The position numbers and the translations under genes were made by a program. 24,628 bases of DNA, from the NCBI GenBank assembly GCA_003507475.1, contig DNVQ01000051.1, forward strand, positions 1 through 24,628, written 5' to 3'. Source of the DNA: Candidatus Moraniibacteriota bacterium (GTDB taxonomy: Bacteria; Patescibacteriota; Minisyncoccia; Moranbacterales; UBA9337). Under the pieces are notes generated by a model that made no database searches, was not told the DNA's origin, and saw nothing but the letters and a program-made list of their open reading frames with translations. Each line of letters begins with the position of its first letter. The stretch's first letter is position 1. Shown piece after piece: positions 1 to 7,728 of this stretch.

Positions 1-25
1 GAAAATTTATTAGAGAGGTTTTTAA

Positions 26-1093
26 ATGGAAAAAATATTGAATTTATCATTGTATCCAACTTCGAGATGCGATACAGGCTGTAGCCATTGTATGGATGAT
101 TGTAATATGAGCAATCCTCAGGATTTTAAGGTAGCAATGGCAAGGCAAATTATTGATGAAACAGGATTGAAAGGTGTTGATTTAGCAGTTTTATTTACTG
201 GTTATGGCGAGCCCCTTTTGGCACCAGACTTTATTGAAATTGTTGAAGCTTTTGGAAGTTATAAAGGAACTAAGGATATGGGAATTATCACATCGGGGTT
301 TTCAGATAAGGATAGTTTTAGAAAATCTCAATTTAGGAATCTGCTTAATGGCTCATGCGTTGAAAAATTAAACATAAGCCAGAGTTTTAGTTTATTTCAT
401 CCAAGTTTTCCAGAGCGATTAAAAAATATCATTGAAGCAATGATAAACGATGGGCAGAAAAAAGAGTTGACTGTTAGAATATGTTTAGCCGTTGATAATT
501 ATAGGGAGACTTGGGAGACTGCAACGAGATCCATTAGTGATATTAGCGCAAAAATGGGCTTGGAACATCGAGTGTCATTTTTGGGATGGTCGGAAGATGA
601 TAGAAAAAAATATTTTTTTTGGGTTCAAAAATTCATCGAAGAAAATAGACATTCTTATGACTTGGCTGTTGAGCTTGAATCCTATCTTATTCCTCAGTGG
701 CATTATATTGTTAAAAAAGGGGCAGACGATTGGGTTTTGGCGATAATAATTCAGCCTATAGTTTTAGAAAAAGTGGGCAGGGCGAAAAAACTTTACAATA
801 TTCCGGTAATTGATTTTAGTTGCGGTGCACTTGGCGGTTATTTTGGAGATGATGATTTTTCAGCGCTTACGATATTTCCCGATGGAACAGTATGCTCGGA
901 GTGCTGCCACGAAATACTTTATGGCAAAATTGGCGAAAACTCACTTTTTGAAATGGATAGGCGCAGAATGGTTTTTGCTAAAAAACTTTTCGGGTCTATT
1001 TTGGCCGACAGGCGAATGTTTAAATGGTTAACTCGAGATATTTGTCGTGTTTGCCAAAATTTAGTAGCCGAAAAAAGTCTTGAGCTGGGGTGA
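26..1093 (+). CDS. Radical SAM domain protein with C-terminal cysteine cluster
   Basis: A 355-residue protein. Near the N-terminus C15, C19 and C22 form the CX3CX2C motif that binds the 4Fe-4S cluster of radical SAM enzymes. A later stretch has C266, C290, C293, C294, C340 and C343 around a 'FPDGTVC' segment, which resembles the SPASM/twitch auxiliary cluster region of peptide- and sugar-modifying radical SAM proteins. Family knowledge predicts reductive cleavage of S-adenosylmethionine to start a radical reaction; the substrate cannot be read from the sequence. The ATG follows a partial ribosome site (GAGAGG, 7 nt upstream). The gene stands alone before a good terminator and any partner would lie upstream of the window. 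It could be a peptide maturase, but no precursor peptide is visible here. The radical SAM call is solid; the SPASM assignment is tentative. Confidence 0.8.
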   Translation: MEKILNLSLYPTSRCDTGCSHCMDDCNMSNPQDFKVAMARQIIDETGLKGVDLAVLFTGYGEPLLAPDFIEIVEAFGSYKGTKDMGIITSGFSDKDSFRKSQFRNLLNGSCVEKLNISQSFSLFHPSFPERLKNIIEAMINDGQKKELTVRICLAVDNYRETWETATRSISDISAKMGLEHRVSFLGWSEDDRKKYFFWVQKFIEENRHSYDLAVELESYLIPQWHYIVKKGADDWVLAIIIQPIVLEKVGRAKKLYNIPVIDFSCGALGGYFGDDDFSALTIFPDGTVCSECCHEILYGKIGENSLFEMDRRRMVFAKKLFGSILADRRMFKWLTRDICRVCQNLVAEKSLELG

Positions 1094-1106
1094 AAATTGC
1101 TACTAG

Positions 1107-1147
1107 AACGCTAGGGATACAATGTATCTCCTGGCGTTTTTTATTTT
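1107..1147 (+). terminator. Rho-independent terminator of the radical SAM gene
   Basis: A stem of about 15 pairs (AACGCTAGGGATACA against TGTATCTCCTGGCGTT, one bulge and G-U pairs) has a very short loop and runs into TTTTTTATTTT. It starts 14 nt after the stop codon. Confidence 0.85.
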
Positions 1148-1309
1148 CAATAAATTTTAATTATCAAATAACTCGCCCGAAATGCTGTGTCTTTGTGGGT
1201 GGCTGGTCGTCATTTCATGAGTAAGAATTAAATTTATTTCAACTACAATAACTGGAAAAATAATGAAAAGGGGAGTAGAATAAGGGTAATAAAATTAAAA
1301 AAATTATTT

Positions 1310-1726
1310 ATGAAAACTAAAGTGGTAGTGATAGGATTGATTGAAAATGATAAAGGAGAGTTTCTGATAAGTCTGAGACACGAGCCTAAAATAAAAGAAG
1401 CTGATATGAAATGGGACTTTGTGGGTGGAGCTATTGATTTTGGAGAATCTCCCGAGGAGGCGTTAAAAAGAGAGATTAAAGAAGAGGCTAATTTAGAAGT
1501 GGAAATCGGAGAAATGATGCCTATGTGCTACTCGAAAGTCTGGGAGCATGATATATATGATAAATTGCACATTGTCTTATTGTGTTATCATTGTAAATTA
1601 CTAGGTGGTGAGATGAAAATCGGAGCATATAAAATTAAAGAATTGAGATGGGTTAATAAAAGTGAATTTAAGAATTATGATTTTTTGCAATCAATAAATC
1701 TTTTTTTAGAGAAAATAAATTTTTAA
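1310..1726 (+). CDS. Nudix hydrolase
   Basis: A 138-residue protein with a near-complete Nudix box: GX5E, then seven residues, then REIKEEANL, matching GX5EX7REUXEEXGU except that the last Gly is Asn. The glutamates of REXXEE bind the divalent metals used to hydrolyse nucleoside diphosphates linked to another group. Upstream 'WDFVGGAIDFGES' is the usual substrate-facing lead into the box. The length fits a single-domain MutT-like protein. The substrate (oxidised dNTP, nucleotide sugar or other) cannot be decided. There is no Shine-Dalgarno. It heads a same-strand series of five genes and a cytosolic housekeeping or damage-control role is likely. Confidence 0.88.
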   Translation: MKTKVVVIGLIENDKGEFLISLRHEPKIKEADMKWDFVGGAIDFGESPEEALKREIKEEANLEVEIGEMMPMCYSKVWEHDIYDKLHIVLLCYHCKLLGGEMKIGAYKIKELRWVNKSEFKNYDFLQSINLFLEKINF

Positions 1727-1770
1727 TTTTACTGAAACTTACGATTACTAAATATTAAACATATAAAAAT

Positions 1771-2781
1771 ATGAATGAAAGCGGCATGCCCGTATCCTCG
1801 AATTTTGAGAATAATCAGGAAAGAAAATCAGAGAATGAAATTATTTTAAAAGAAAAACTGACGATTCTTCGTCGAGGCATTGTCGAATCTGTGGGTGCAG
1901 AGAATGCTATTAAAACAGCTCAGTGCTTATACGAAGCACTTTATCATCCGGAGAATGTGGATAGTTTAATTGATGAATTGCGTATTAAGAATGTGGAAAA
2001 ATTTCCAAATCGTCTTTCAATGCTTCGAAGCGCTTTAAAAATAAGTCTTGAAAAAGTTCCTACCGTAGAAGAATTTGTTTCGAGAATAGCGAGAGCTTTT
2101 ACTAGTGAGGCTAATTTTAGCGAATGCATATATGCTGGTGCAGATGAGCAATTGGAGAATATGGTTGAAATGGGTCCGGTTAGGATATGGACTGCAGGAG
2201 ACGTTCATGGTTTGATCGATGCAAATGGAGAAAAAATTCCTGGCAGCAAAGGACAGCTTAAAAAAATTGTTAAAGCGGGTGGGATTAGGGAAATCCGCAA
2301 TAGAACAGGAAGAGATAGATATCCAGATGCAGATGATTTTATAAAACATAAAAAGGAAATTATATCAGTTTTGACCTCAGAGAAAAAGATCCCTCTTATT
2401 TTATTAATTGGGAAGGAATTCAGAGAAAAAGGAATTGAAATTGTAGTTATAATAGAAGATAATTTAAAAAACCTTATTTTAGCTGAGGAGGAAATAAAGC
2501 AAATGGGATTTGAATCTCTGCCTATTTGGATTCGCCAAGGAGATCAAAGAAATCGTATTCCGAAGGAATCAGGCAAGGAGTTAGAATATTATCTGCAAAG
2601 ATATAATGCTCAAGATAGCGTTACGGGTATTTGCAAAGTTTTAAAGGGACACTCTATTTCAGCTGAATCTAAGCCAGGCTTCATTGTTGATTATGATGAA
2701 GTTTTCATGGATGCTAATAAGAAAATGATTGCTCAGGAAGAGGCTGTATTAAATGCTATAAAGGAGAATAACTGGATGTAA
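1771..2781 (+). CDS. Hypothetical protein, possible circularly permuted HAD-like fold
   Basis: A 336-residue soluble protein that I do not recognise. Residues 1-120 look helical and carry no motif. From about residue 136, 'VRIWTAGD' (T141) resembles HAD motif II. 'VVIIEDNLKNL' (E229, D230) followed by an alpha-helical 'AEEEIKQMG' resembles motif IV. 'GFIVDYDEVFMD' (D307, D309) near the C-terminus resembles motif I, DxDxV, which in ordinary HAD phosphatases is N-terminal. The order seen is therefore II-IV-I. No DxD candidate is visible in the N-terminal part. The HAD reading is inference from short motifs, and chance resemblance of DYDEVF is possible. There is no Shine-Dalgarno; the stop is 17 nt before the P-loop kinase gene, so co-transcription is likely. 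Confidence 0.55.
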   Translation: MNESGMPVSSNFENNQERKSENEIILKEKLTILRRGIVESVGAENAIKTAQCLYEALYHPENVDSLIDELRIKNVEKFPNRLSMLRSALKISLEKVPTVEEFVSRIARAFTSEANFSECIYAGADEQLENMVEMGPVRIWTAGDVHGLIDANGEKIPGSKGQLKKIVKAGGIREIRNRTGRDRYPDADDFIKHKKEIISVLTSEKKIPLILLIGKEFREKGIEIVVIIEDNLKNLILAEEEIKQMGFESLPIWIRQGDQRNRIPKESGKELEYYLQRYNAQDSVTGICKVLKGHSISAESKPGFIVDYDEVFMDANKKMIAQEEAVLNAIKENNWM

Positions 2782-2798
2782 TTTTTAACTGTAATAAT

Positions 2799-3338
2799 AT
2801 GAGTAAATTAATAGTGGTTTGCGGTTTACAGGGTTCTGGCAAAACAACCTTGGCCAATTGTTTGGCAAATAAATTAAATATAGCATGCCTACATAAAGAT
2901 TCCTTAATTGATATGCTCTCGGAAATAAATAATGTAAGTAATTTTGAGGAGTATAAAAAAGTGCAAAGCGAAGCCATGAAACTTTTTTTTAAATTGGCAG
3001 AAGAGCAAATATCTTCAGGAGTTGATTTTATTATTCAAAGCACTTTTAATTTTAGTGAAGATGCAGACTTATTTAGGGCATGGATCGAAAAATACAAACT
3101 GGACTTCTGTTGCGTTGTTTGCGTGATTGATGAAAAAACAAGATCGGAAAGATTTAAAAATCGTCCAGATCATTTTAAAAAATATTTTATTGATAAAAAA
3201 ATAGAAACTAATTCTTCGCAATCTCTTAATAAGGCTGATTTCGATTATAATGAAATGCCAGAAAAAAAAATATTCGTGAAAACTGATCATCCAGTCGAAT
3301 GTTTAGTCGAAGAAATTTTGGAAAAGATAAATTTTTAA
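2799..3338 (+). CDS. P-loop kinase (AAA_33 / zeta-toxin-like family)
   Basis: A 179-residue protein that opens with a beta strand and the Walker A motif GLQGSGKTT at residues 9-17, followed by 'LHKDSLIDML' near residues 31-40, where small kinases of this group place an Asp that contacts substrate. Later 'DEKTRSERFKNRP' resembles the arginine-rich lid region. Family knowledge predicts ATP-dependent phosphorylation of a small molecule, nucleic acid end or sugar; the acceptor is unknown. There is no antitoxin-like partner beside it, so a zeta-toxin role is not supported. It sits between the permuted-HAD candidate and two hydrolase genes with gaps of under 20 nt. Confidence 0.72.
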   Translation: MSKLIVVCGLQGSGKTTLANCLANKLNIACLHKDSLIDMLSEINNVSNFEEYKKVQSEAMKLFFKLAEEQISSGVDFIIQSTFNFSEDADLFRAWIEKYKLDFCCVVCVIDEKTRSERFKNRPDHFKKYFIDKKIETNSSQSLNKADFDYNEMPEKKIFVKTDHPVECLVEEILEKINF

Positions 3339-3349
3339 TCAATAATTTT

Positions 3350-3910
3350 ATGCAAAAGAGAATGTTTATAATTCATCGTTGGGATGGAGCACCGAATAAA
3401 GATTGGTTGCCCTGGGCCAAAGAAGAATTGGAGAAAAAAGAGTACGAAGTGATTGTGCCAGAGATGCCAAATACCGAAGAGCCAAAAATAGAGGAGTGGG
3501 TTCCATTTTTAACTAAACTCGTAGGAGAAGTAAATGAAAATACTTTTTTCATCGGGCATTCGGTAGGTTGTCAAACAGTTATGCGTTATTTGGAATCTAT
3601 TTATCCTAAAAAAATTGGCGGAATTATTTTTGTGGCACCTTGGTTTAATTTAACTAATCTTGAGGATGAGGAAAGTAAAGCTATTGCCAAGCCCTGGCTA
3701 GAAACGCCAATTGATTTGGAGAAAGTAAAAAATGCAACTGATAATATTGTTGTTTTTGTGTCAGACAATGATCCATTTGTACCCCTTAGTGATAAGGAAA
3801 TTTTTGAAAGCAAATTAAATGCTAAAGTGATTGTGGAAAATAATAAAGGTCATTTTACGGGTGGTGATGGGATAATGGAATTGCCAGAGATATTAATTTT
3901 AATAAAATAA
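3350..3910 (+). CDS. RBBP9/YdeN-type alpha/beta serine hydrolase (copy 1)
   Basis: A 186-residue protein read from the ATG at 3350; an in-frame upstream ATG at 3299 lies inside the kinase gene and is not credible. It has the compact RBBP9/YdeN architecture: 'FIIHRWDG' in place of HGxxG, 'WVPFL', nucleophile S71 in GHSVG, acid D141 in 'SDNDPFVP', and H168 in 'KGHFTGG'. The full Ser-Asp-His triad is present, so an active esterase or peptidase-like hydrolase of small acyl substrates is expected in the cytosol. The natural substrate is unknown even in well-studied members. The next gene, 4 nt after its stop, encodes a diverged paralogue. Confidence 0.83.
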   Translation: MQKRMFIIHRWDGAPNKDWLPWAKEELEKKEYEVIVPEMPNTEEPKIEEWVPFLTKLVGEVNENTFFIGHSVGCQTVMRYLESIYPKKIGGIIFVAPWFNLTNLEDEESKAIAKPWLETPIDLEKVKNATDNIVVFVSDNDPFVPLSDKEIFESKLNAKVIVENNKGHFTGGDGIMELPEILILIK

Positions 3911-3914
3911 TTTT

Positions 3915-4511
3915 ATGCAAAAACAAATAGTTTATATCCATGGCGGAGATTCTTTCGAATCTCATGAGTCATATCTTAAATATTTAAAAGAAACAGAATT
4001 TTCGGTAGATTGGTTTGTGAAAAAGAAAAAATGGAAAGAAACTTTGGCGGAAGAGTTAAGAGATGAATTTCAAGTATTCATGCCAGACATGCCGTGTAAA
4101 CAAAATGCTAATTATGAAGAATGGAAAATCTGGTTTGAAAAAATGATTCCTTTTATAAATGACGGAGTAATTTTAATTGGGCATTCACAAGGTGGAATAT
4201 TCTTAGCTAAATATTTGTCAGAAAATAATTATCCCAAGAGAATTGGTGCTGTGATGTTAGTTGCGCCAGTGTACAATAATACACCAGAAGTGGGAAATTT
4301 CATGGTAGAAAAATCTTTAAAAAGTGTTTCAGATCAGTGCAGTGAAATTCATTTATTTTTTAGTAAAGATGATTTCGTGGTGCCATTTAGCGAAATGGAA
4401 GAATATAAAAAAGAATTGCCCAATGCTAAGTTTCATATATTTGAAGATAGGGGACATTTTTTACAAGAAACTTTTCCGGAGATAATTGAGGAAATTAAAA
4501 AAATAGGGTAA
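3915..4511 (+). CDS. RBBP9/YdeN-type alpha/beta serine hydrolase (copy 2)
   Basis: A 198-residue paralogue of the preceding gene. It keeps 'YIHGG' at the oxyanion strand, S91 in GHSQGG, D153 in 'SKDDFVVP' and H181 in 'RGHF'. It has a longer insertion after the first strand ('SHESYLKYLKETEF'), while the core 'MPxMPxxxNxxYEEW' is shared with copy 1. Both are family-typical in length. The tandem arrangement suggests an old duplication followed by specialisation. The substrate is unknown. It is the last gene of the Nudix-to-hydrolase series; no clear terminator follows. Confidence 0.83.
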   Translation: MQKQIVYIHGGDSFESHESYLKYLKETEFSVDWFVKKKKWKETLAEELRDEFQVFMPDMPCKQNANYEEWKIWFEKMIPFINDGVILIGHSQGGIFLAKYLSENNYPKRIGAVMLVAPVYNNTPEVGNFMVEKSLKSVSDQCSEIHLFFSKDDFVVPFSEMEEYKKELPNAKFHIFEDRGHFLQETFPEIIEEIKKIG

Positions 4512-4606
4512 TTTTAAATTTAGAGAAAGTTGCAAAATAAAAATAAACAATAAAATCGCCCTCACTCAAATAGCGTAAACTGTCGCAATTTGATCGGGTA
4601 AAAAAT

Positions 4607-6076
4607 ATGAAAGATTTGGATATAGAAATAAGCAAGTCCTCACCAATGAAATATATTCTTTTTGGATTAAGTATTTTATTGATAAGCGTATCAGTTTTAG
4701 CTGTGGGCTATTTGTTTAAAAGTAAAATTAGTAATAAAAAAGAATTGGCCGTAGAATCTGAAAATATGATTAAACCCATAAATCATTTGGAAGAAAAGAA
4801 TGATGTGCTAAAAGACGAAAATGATTTGAGTAAAATTACAGAGAGTGAATTGGGTGTGGTTACTGGTGAGCTGGGTTTTTCGATAAAATATCCTTCTCAA
4901 AATATAAAAGTAATTTTTAACGAAGAAGAAATTTTTAAATCTATCTTTGTCATTGATTATAAGGTGGTTAAAACAAATGAAGAGACAGCTAAAAAACTTA
5001 GCTCGGATATTCATAATCTTGATTTTTGGGGGCTTATTTTAACAGCCTTTGAAGCAAGGAAAGATATTGAATTTAAGAGTTGGGTGCAAAATTATCTGGC
5101 AGAATTAAAGAAAGACAGGCGTGATGAAAAAGTATTGAGCGAAGAAATAAAAGAAGAATTTTTTTTAGACTTAAAAGCTTATTATGCCATATCTTCAATT
5201 CAGGGGCCAGAGCATCAAAGTAGTCCACACTATTTTAGAAAAGAATTTTTTATAAAAAAGGACCAGTACATTTATCATTTTAGCTATTTAGCCCCTGCTT
5301 TGGATACAAGTTTTACTAGAAGTGGGGAGATGGGTAAAAAATATTTAGAGTATGTAAACAATGTTTCAGAAGAAATAATAAAAACTTTTAGATTTGATAG
5401 TTCAACTGTAACGTCTAACATTTTGCCTAAACATGCATTTAAACCCTCAGATGACAAAAAAGAAGAATTTAATAATATATTGGATAATCTTAGACAAGGA
5501 CCATATTTTGATACAGCAGCTAAATATCCAGAGATTTCCAATAAGGATAAATGTGTGGTTAAAAATAATGAACTTCAAAACGATGGATATGAAGGTGAAG
5601 GCGATTTACAATCACCTTCGGGAGTTTATTTTTCAATTGATGAAGAGTCGGCAGAAATTCATGCTTATGATGAAAAAAATAATCATACAGGACAGATGCC
5701 TGGTTTTGAGGCGCCTGGATTTATAGAGGAAAGAGCGAGAGGATTAGATTCCATAAATCTGGGTTCTCGGGGCTATGGAATAAGCTTGCAAGAAAATTTA
5801 AATGGTCGGATTGAAATTGTGGGCAAGGCTTTCGGATATACAAGTTTTGGAATAGCTGGGGATGGCAATAGATGTACTGTTTTGGATATGTTTATTCCAG
5901 TTACCCCACATTCAGTTTGCAAGTTACCCATTACTATTAATGGAGATTTTGGACCGTTTTCTTGTGATATTGATGGGGATGGAAAAGAGGATTATCTATA
6001 TAGTTTAATTTACCCACTTTTAGAACAAAAGCAAAAAGATATCGAAAATATTATTGATATGATGAAAAATAATTAA
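4607..6076 (+). CDS. Membrane-anchored extracytoplasmic protein with C-terminal Ca-loop-like motif
   Basis: A 489-residue protein that I do not recognise. A single hydrophobic segment lies near residues 15-35, preceded by a short cytosolic tail. The rest is hydrophilic and should lie outside the membrane. 'GELGFSIKYPS' after the stalk resembles the opening of PsbP-like domains that recur in this kind of genome. Near the C-terminus 'CDIDGDGKEDYLYSL' is a DxDxDGxxD calcium-binding loop of the EF-hand/dockerin/FG-GAP sort, and several Cys residues in the last 150 residues could form disulfides. 'NNHTGQMPGFEAPGFIEERARGLDSINLG' suggests a small beta-rich domain before it. There is no close operon partner. 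A surface or adhesion role is inferred only from topology. Confidence 0.7.
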   Translation: MKDLDIEISKSSPMKYILFGLSILLISVSVLAVGYLFKSKISNKKELAVESENMIKPINHLEEKNDVLKDENDLSKITESELGVVTGELGFSIKYPSQNIKVIFNEEEIFKSIFVIDYKVVKTNEETAKKLSSDIHNLDFWGLILTAFEARKDIEFKSWVQNYLAELKKDRRDEKVLSEEIKEEFFLDLKAYYAISSIQGPEHQSSPHYFRKEFFIKKDQYIYHFSYLAPALDTSFTRSGEMGKKYLEYVNNVSEEIIKTFRFDSSTVTSNILPKHAFKPSDDKKEEFNNILDNLRQGPYFDTAAKYPEISNKDKCVVKNNELQNDGYEGEGDLQSPSGVYFSIDEESAEIHAYDEKNNHTGQMPGFEAPGFIEERARGLDSINLGSRGYGISLQENLNGRIEIVGKAFGYTSFGIAGDGNRCTVLDMFIPVTPHSVCKLPITINGDFGPFSCDIDGDGKEDYLYSLIYPLLEQKQKDIENIIDMMKNN

Positions 6077-6082
6077 AATTTA

Positions 6083-6111
6083 TTTACATCTTTTTATTAA
6101 ATTGTTATAAT
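6083..6111 (+). promoter_or_regulatory. Promoter of a short transcription unit
   Basis: TTTACA (6083-6088), a spacer of exactly 17 nt and a perfect TATAAT (6106-6111). It lies 7 nt after the stop of the preceding gene and predicts a start near 6118. Confidence 0.7.
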
Positions 6112-6117
6112 TGTATT

Positions 6118-6321
6118 AACATGAACGGTTTTGATAAGCTGTTCTATTCCTTTGGGAGGAATTTGGTCACCAGTTTTTATAGAATGGATGGTAGATAATT
6201 TAATTGTCATAAATATCTTGGGGGGTATATGACCCGCAGAATTCTGCTGAAAAATTAAATATCGAACCAAAATCTATTCTGTAATTAAAAGTGAAAAGCT
6301 TGCTGGTGGCTTTTCTTTTTT
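6118..6321 (+). other. Short orphan transcription unit, candidate small RNA or decayed gene
   Basis: About 200 nt lie between a near-consensus promoter and a Rho-independent terminator. No good open reading frame covers it: the longest begins at 6121 and has 25 codons with no ribosome site. Several local hairpins can be drawn: ATTCCT/AGGAAT near 6146-6162, GGGT/ACCC near 6224-6236, and CACCAG (6168) with CTGGTG (6303). Alternatively, one frame (6125-6229) reads 35 codons without a stop and a +1-shifted frame continues to a stop at about 6283, which could be a gene remnant. I could not match it to SRP RNA, tmRNA, RNase P or 6S RNA by their core motifs. Confidence 0.4.
6293..6321 (+). terminator. 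Rho-independent terminator
   Basis: The stem GAAAAGC (6293) / GCTTTTC (6309) has a 9-nt loop and is followed by TTTTTT. It ends 2 nt before the -35 box of the tRNA promoter. Confidence 0.7.
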
Positions 6322-6322
6322 A

Positions 6323-6351
6323 TTGACTAAATTTATCCTACAGTATAGTAT
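6323..6351 (+). promoter_or_regulatory. Promoter of the tRNA-Pro unit
   Basis: TTGACT (6323-6328), 17 nt spacer, TAGTAT (6346-6351). The predicted start near 6358 is about 16 nt before the first tRNA-like sequence. Its -35 box is identical to those found before groEL and the ATP synthase genes. Confidence 0.6.
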
Positions 6352-6373
6352 AGATTATAGTTAAAAATATTTA

Positions 6374-6440
6374 CGGAGCATGGTGTTAATGGCTAGCACG
6401 TCCGCCTGAGGCGGATAGTTTGGGTTCGAGTCCCAATGCA
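6374..6440 (+). pseudogene. Broken tRNA-Pro copy with palindrome in place of anticodon arm
   Basis: The first 27 nt (acceptor 5' strand and D arm) and the 24 nt from the variable loop through the T arm are identical to the intact tRNA-Pro downstream. The 17-nt anticodon arm is replaced by the 15-nt palindrome TCCGCCTGAGGCGGA (6401-6415), a 6-bp stem with loop TGA. The 3' acceptor strand reads TGCATTT instead of TGCTCCG, so only about three acceptor pairs remain. It cannot be a normal tRNA: the loop has no U33 and no sensible anticodon. Confidence 0.8.
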
Positions 6441-6471
6441 TTTTAATAGAAGAATATTAAAAAAGAAATAA

Positions 6472-6544
6472 CGGAGCATGGTGTTAATGGCTAGCACGCG
6501 CGGTTTGGGACCGTGTAGTTTGGGTTCGAGTCCCAATGCTCCGA
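6472..6544 (+). tRNA. tRNA-Pro (anticodon TGG)
   Basis: A full cloverleaf can be drawn. The acceptor is CGGAGCA/TGCTCCG with discriminator A (6544). The D stem is GTGT/GCAC. The anticodon stem is CGCGG/CCGTG with loop TTTGGGA, anticodon TGG at 6506-6508 and G37, typical of tRNA-Pro. The variable loop is 4 nt and the T stem TTGGG/CCCAA has loop TTCGAGT. The CCA end is not encoded and must be added afterwards. It shares a transcript with the broken copy 28 nt upstream. Confidence 0.95.
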
Positions 6545-6622
6545 CAAGTGAAAAAACTTTATATTGTAAAAAACAAAACATACATCATCTAAATAGTCAG
6601 TAATGTTTAATTAATATTTTTT

Positions 6623-7555
6623 ATGTTAAAAATAATAAGCAAACTGGTTGACCTTGGGCCTCGATATGGAAAGAAAGAAATAGAGGCAGCAAAATTGATA
6701 ACTGATGAATTGAGCTCGTTAAATATTCCTTTTGAAGAAGATGTTTTTGAAACATCAGTTCCTAATATAATTAGAGCAGAGCTATTTGCTGATAGTATTA
6801 AAATTCCTTGTGTTGGAAGTAGTTTATTTAGTGGTGAGATTAAAAGTGGCGAATTTATTATTAGTGCAGTGGGGTACAGTGGTAAGAAGAGGCCATTTAA
6901 TATTTCTTATAATCCGCTCACTGATGAAATTAGTGTTATGGAATTTTATGTTGAACCTTCAGTTACTGTTTCCAGAAATTCTATAGCGCAAATTATTATG
7001 GCCAAAGAGGTTCGAGGTGTTATTGAGGTAGAGAAAGAATATTTTACTTCAAAAAACATTCTGGTTGGAAATTCTGTAAATCCAAAAAATATTGTTTTTG
7101 CACACTATGATTCAATAGTTGGAGGTGGTGCGATTGATAATGCGGGAGCAGTGGCAGTGTCATTGGAAATAATAAAACAAAATTCAAAATTACTTTTGGA
7201 TACTTTATTTGTTTTTTCTGGAAATGAAGAAATTTCATATGATGATTATGAAACAAAAAGTGGATATGGATTTAGAATATTTGAAGAGAAACATGCGGAA
7301 ATTATTAAAAATTCAAAGCAAATAGTAGTAATTGATGGTATCGGATTAGGCACCCCTTTGTTTGGACAAACTGGGCTTGACTGGGTATTTCAAATTAAAT
7401 TATTGGACAAGGTAAAAAATAAAATTTATTGGTTACAAAATAATCAAGGGGATGTATTGAAATATTTTCATACATCAGCAGATTCTTTTGATAAATTAAG
7501 CGAGGATCATTTAGAAGAGGCAAAAATTGCTTTATTGGAAAAAATAGGTGGATAG
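6623..7555 (+). CDS. M28-family zinc aminopeptidase-like protein
   Basis: A 310-residue protein with the full set of M28 metal ligands in order: H161 and D163 in 'AHYDSIVGG', D172 in 'AIDNAGA', E202/E203 in 'GNEEIS' (general base plus ligand), D238 in 'VIDGIG' and H283 in 'YFHTSADSFDKL'. Family members use two zinc ions to release N-terminal residues from peptides. There is no signal peptide, so it should act in the cytosol. The N-terminal 'LVDLGPRYGKKEIEAAKLI' is the usual lead of M28 proteins. There is no Shine-Dalgarno. It is convergent with the copper operon. A role in recycling imported peptides is plausible for an organism with reduced biosynthesis. Confidence 0.85.
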   Translation: MLKIISKLVDLGPRYGKKEIEAAKLITDELSSLNIPFEEDVFETSVPNIIRAELFADSIKIPCVGSSLFSGEIKSGEFIISAVGYSGKKRPFNISYNPLTDEISVMEFYVEPSVTVSRNSIAQIIMAKEVRGVIEVEKEYFTSKNILVGNSVNPKNIVFAHYDSIVGGGAIDNAGAVAVSLEIIKQNSKLLLDTLFVFSGNEEISYDDYETKSGYGFRIFEEKHAEIIKNSKQIVVIDGIGLGTPLFGQTGLDWVFQIKLLDKVKNKIYWLQNNQGDVLKYFHTSADSFDKLSEDHLEEAKIALLEKIGG

Positions 7556-7590
7556 TTTTTTGCTTTTAATTCTCAGATATTTTATAAAAT

Positions 7591-7616
7591 AAAAAACACC
7601 GTAAAGGTGTTTTTTA
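7591..7616. terminator. Bidirectional terminator between M28 gene and copA
   Basis: AAAAAACACC-GTAAA-GGTGTTTTTT: a 10-bp stem with A and T runs on both sides that works on either strand. It serves the convergent M28 peptidase (+) and copper operon (-). Confidence 0.85.
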
Positions 7617-7629
7617 AAATAATAGATTT

Positions 7630-7715
7630 AACCCCCTCTGTCCTCCAGACATCTCCCCCTTGAGTACCCCAGGCAGAAAAATATCTGACGGGGCAGGCCA
7701 AGAGGGAGCGGGGAG
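7630..7715. repeat. GC-rich hairpin repeat, CCCCCTTGAGTAC family, copy 1
   Basis: It shares AACCCCCTCT and CTCCCCCTTGAGTAC with the copy at 23175-23269. Its left arm CTCCCCCTTG can pair with CAAGAGGGAG across an extra insert of about 30 nt. It fills the space between the 3' end of copA and the shared terminator. Confidence 0.6.
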
Positions 7716-7728
7716 AAAGGATTGTTGC

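Noticed and set aside
2799..3338. P-loop kinase as the zeta toxin of a toxin-antitoxin pair
   Set aside because: No small antitoxin gene precedes it and the neighbours look like metabolic enzymes.
3299..3349. Upstream ATG for the first serine hydrolase
   Set aside because: It lies inside the kinase gene and adds residues with no family match; the ATG at 3350 starts directly before the first strand.
6374..6440. First tRNA-like sequence as a genuine tRNA-Ser (TGA)
   Set aside because: With a 4-bp stem the loop reads CCTGAGG, but U33 is missing, the acceptor stem has only about three pairs and the body is that of tRNA-Pro.
6393..6581. Minus-strand open frame of 62 codons over the tRNA region
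   Set aside because: It is the antisense of the tRNA-Pro and its broken copy; the apparent protein is a translation of tRNA sequence.
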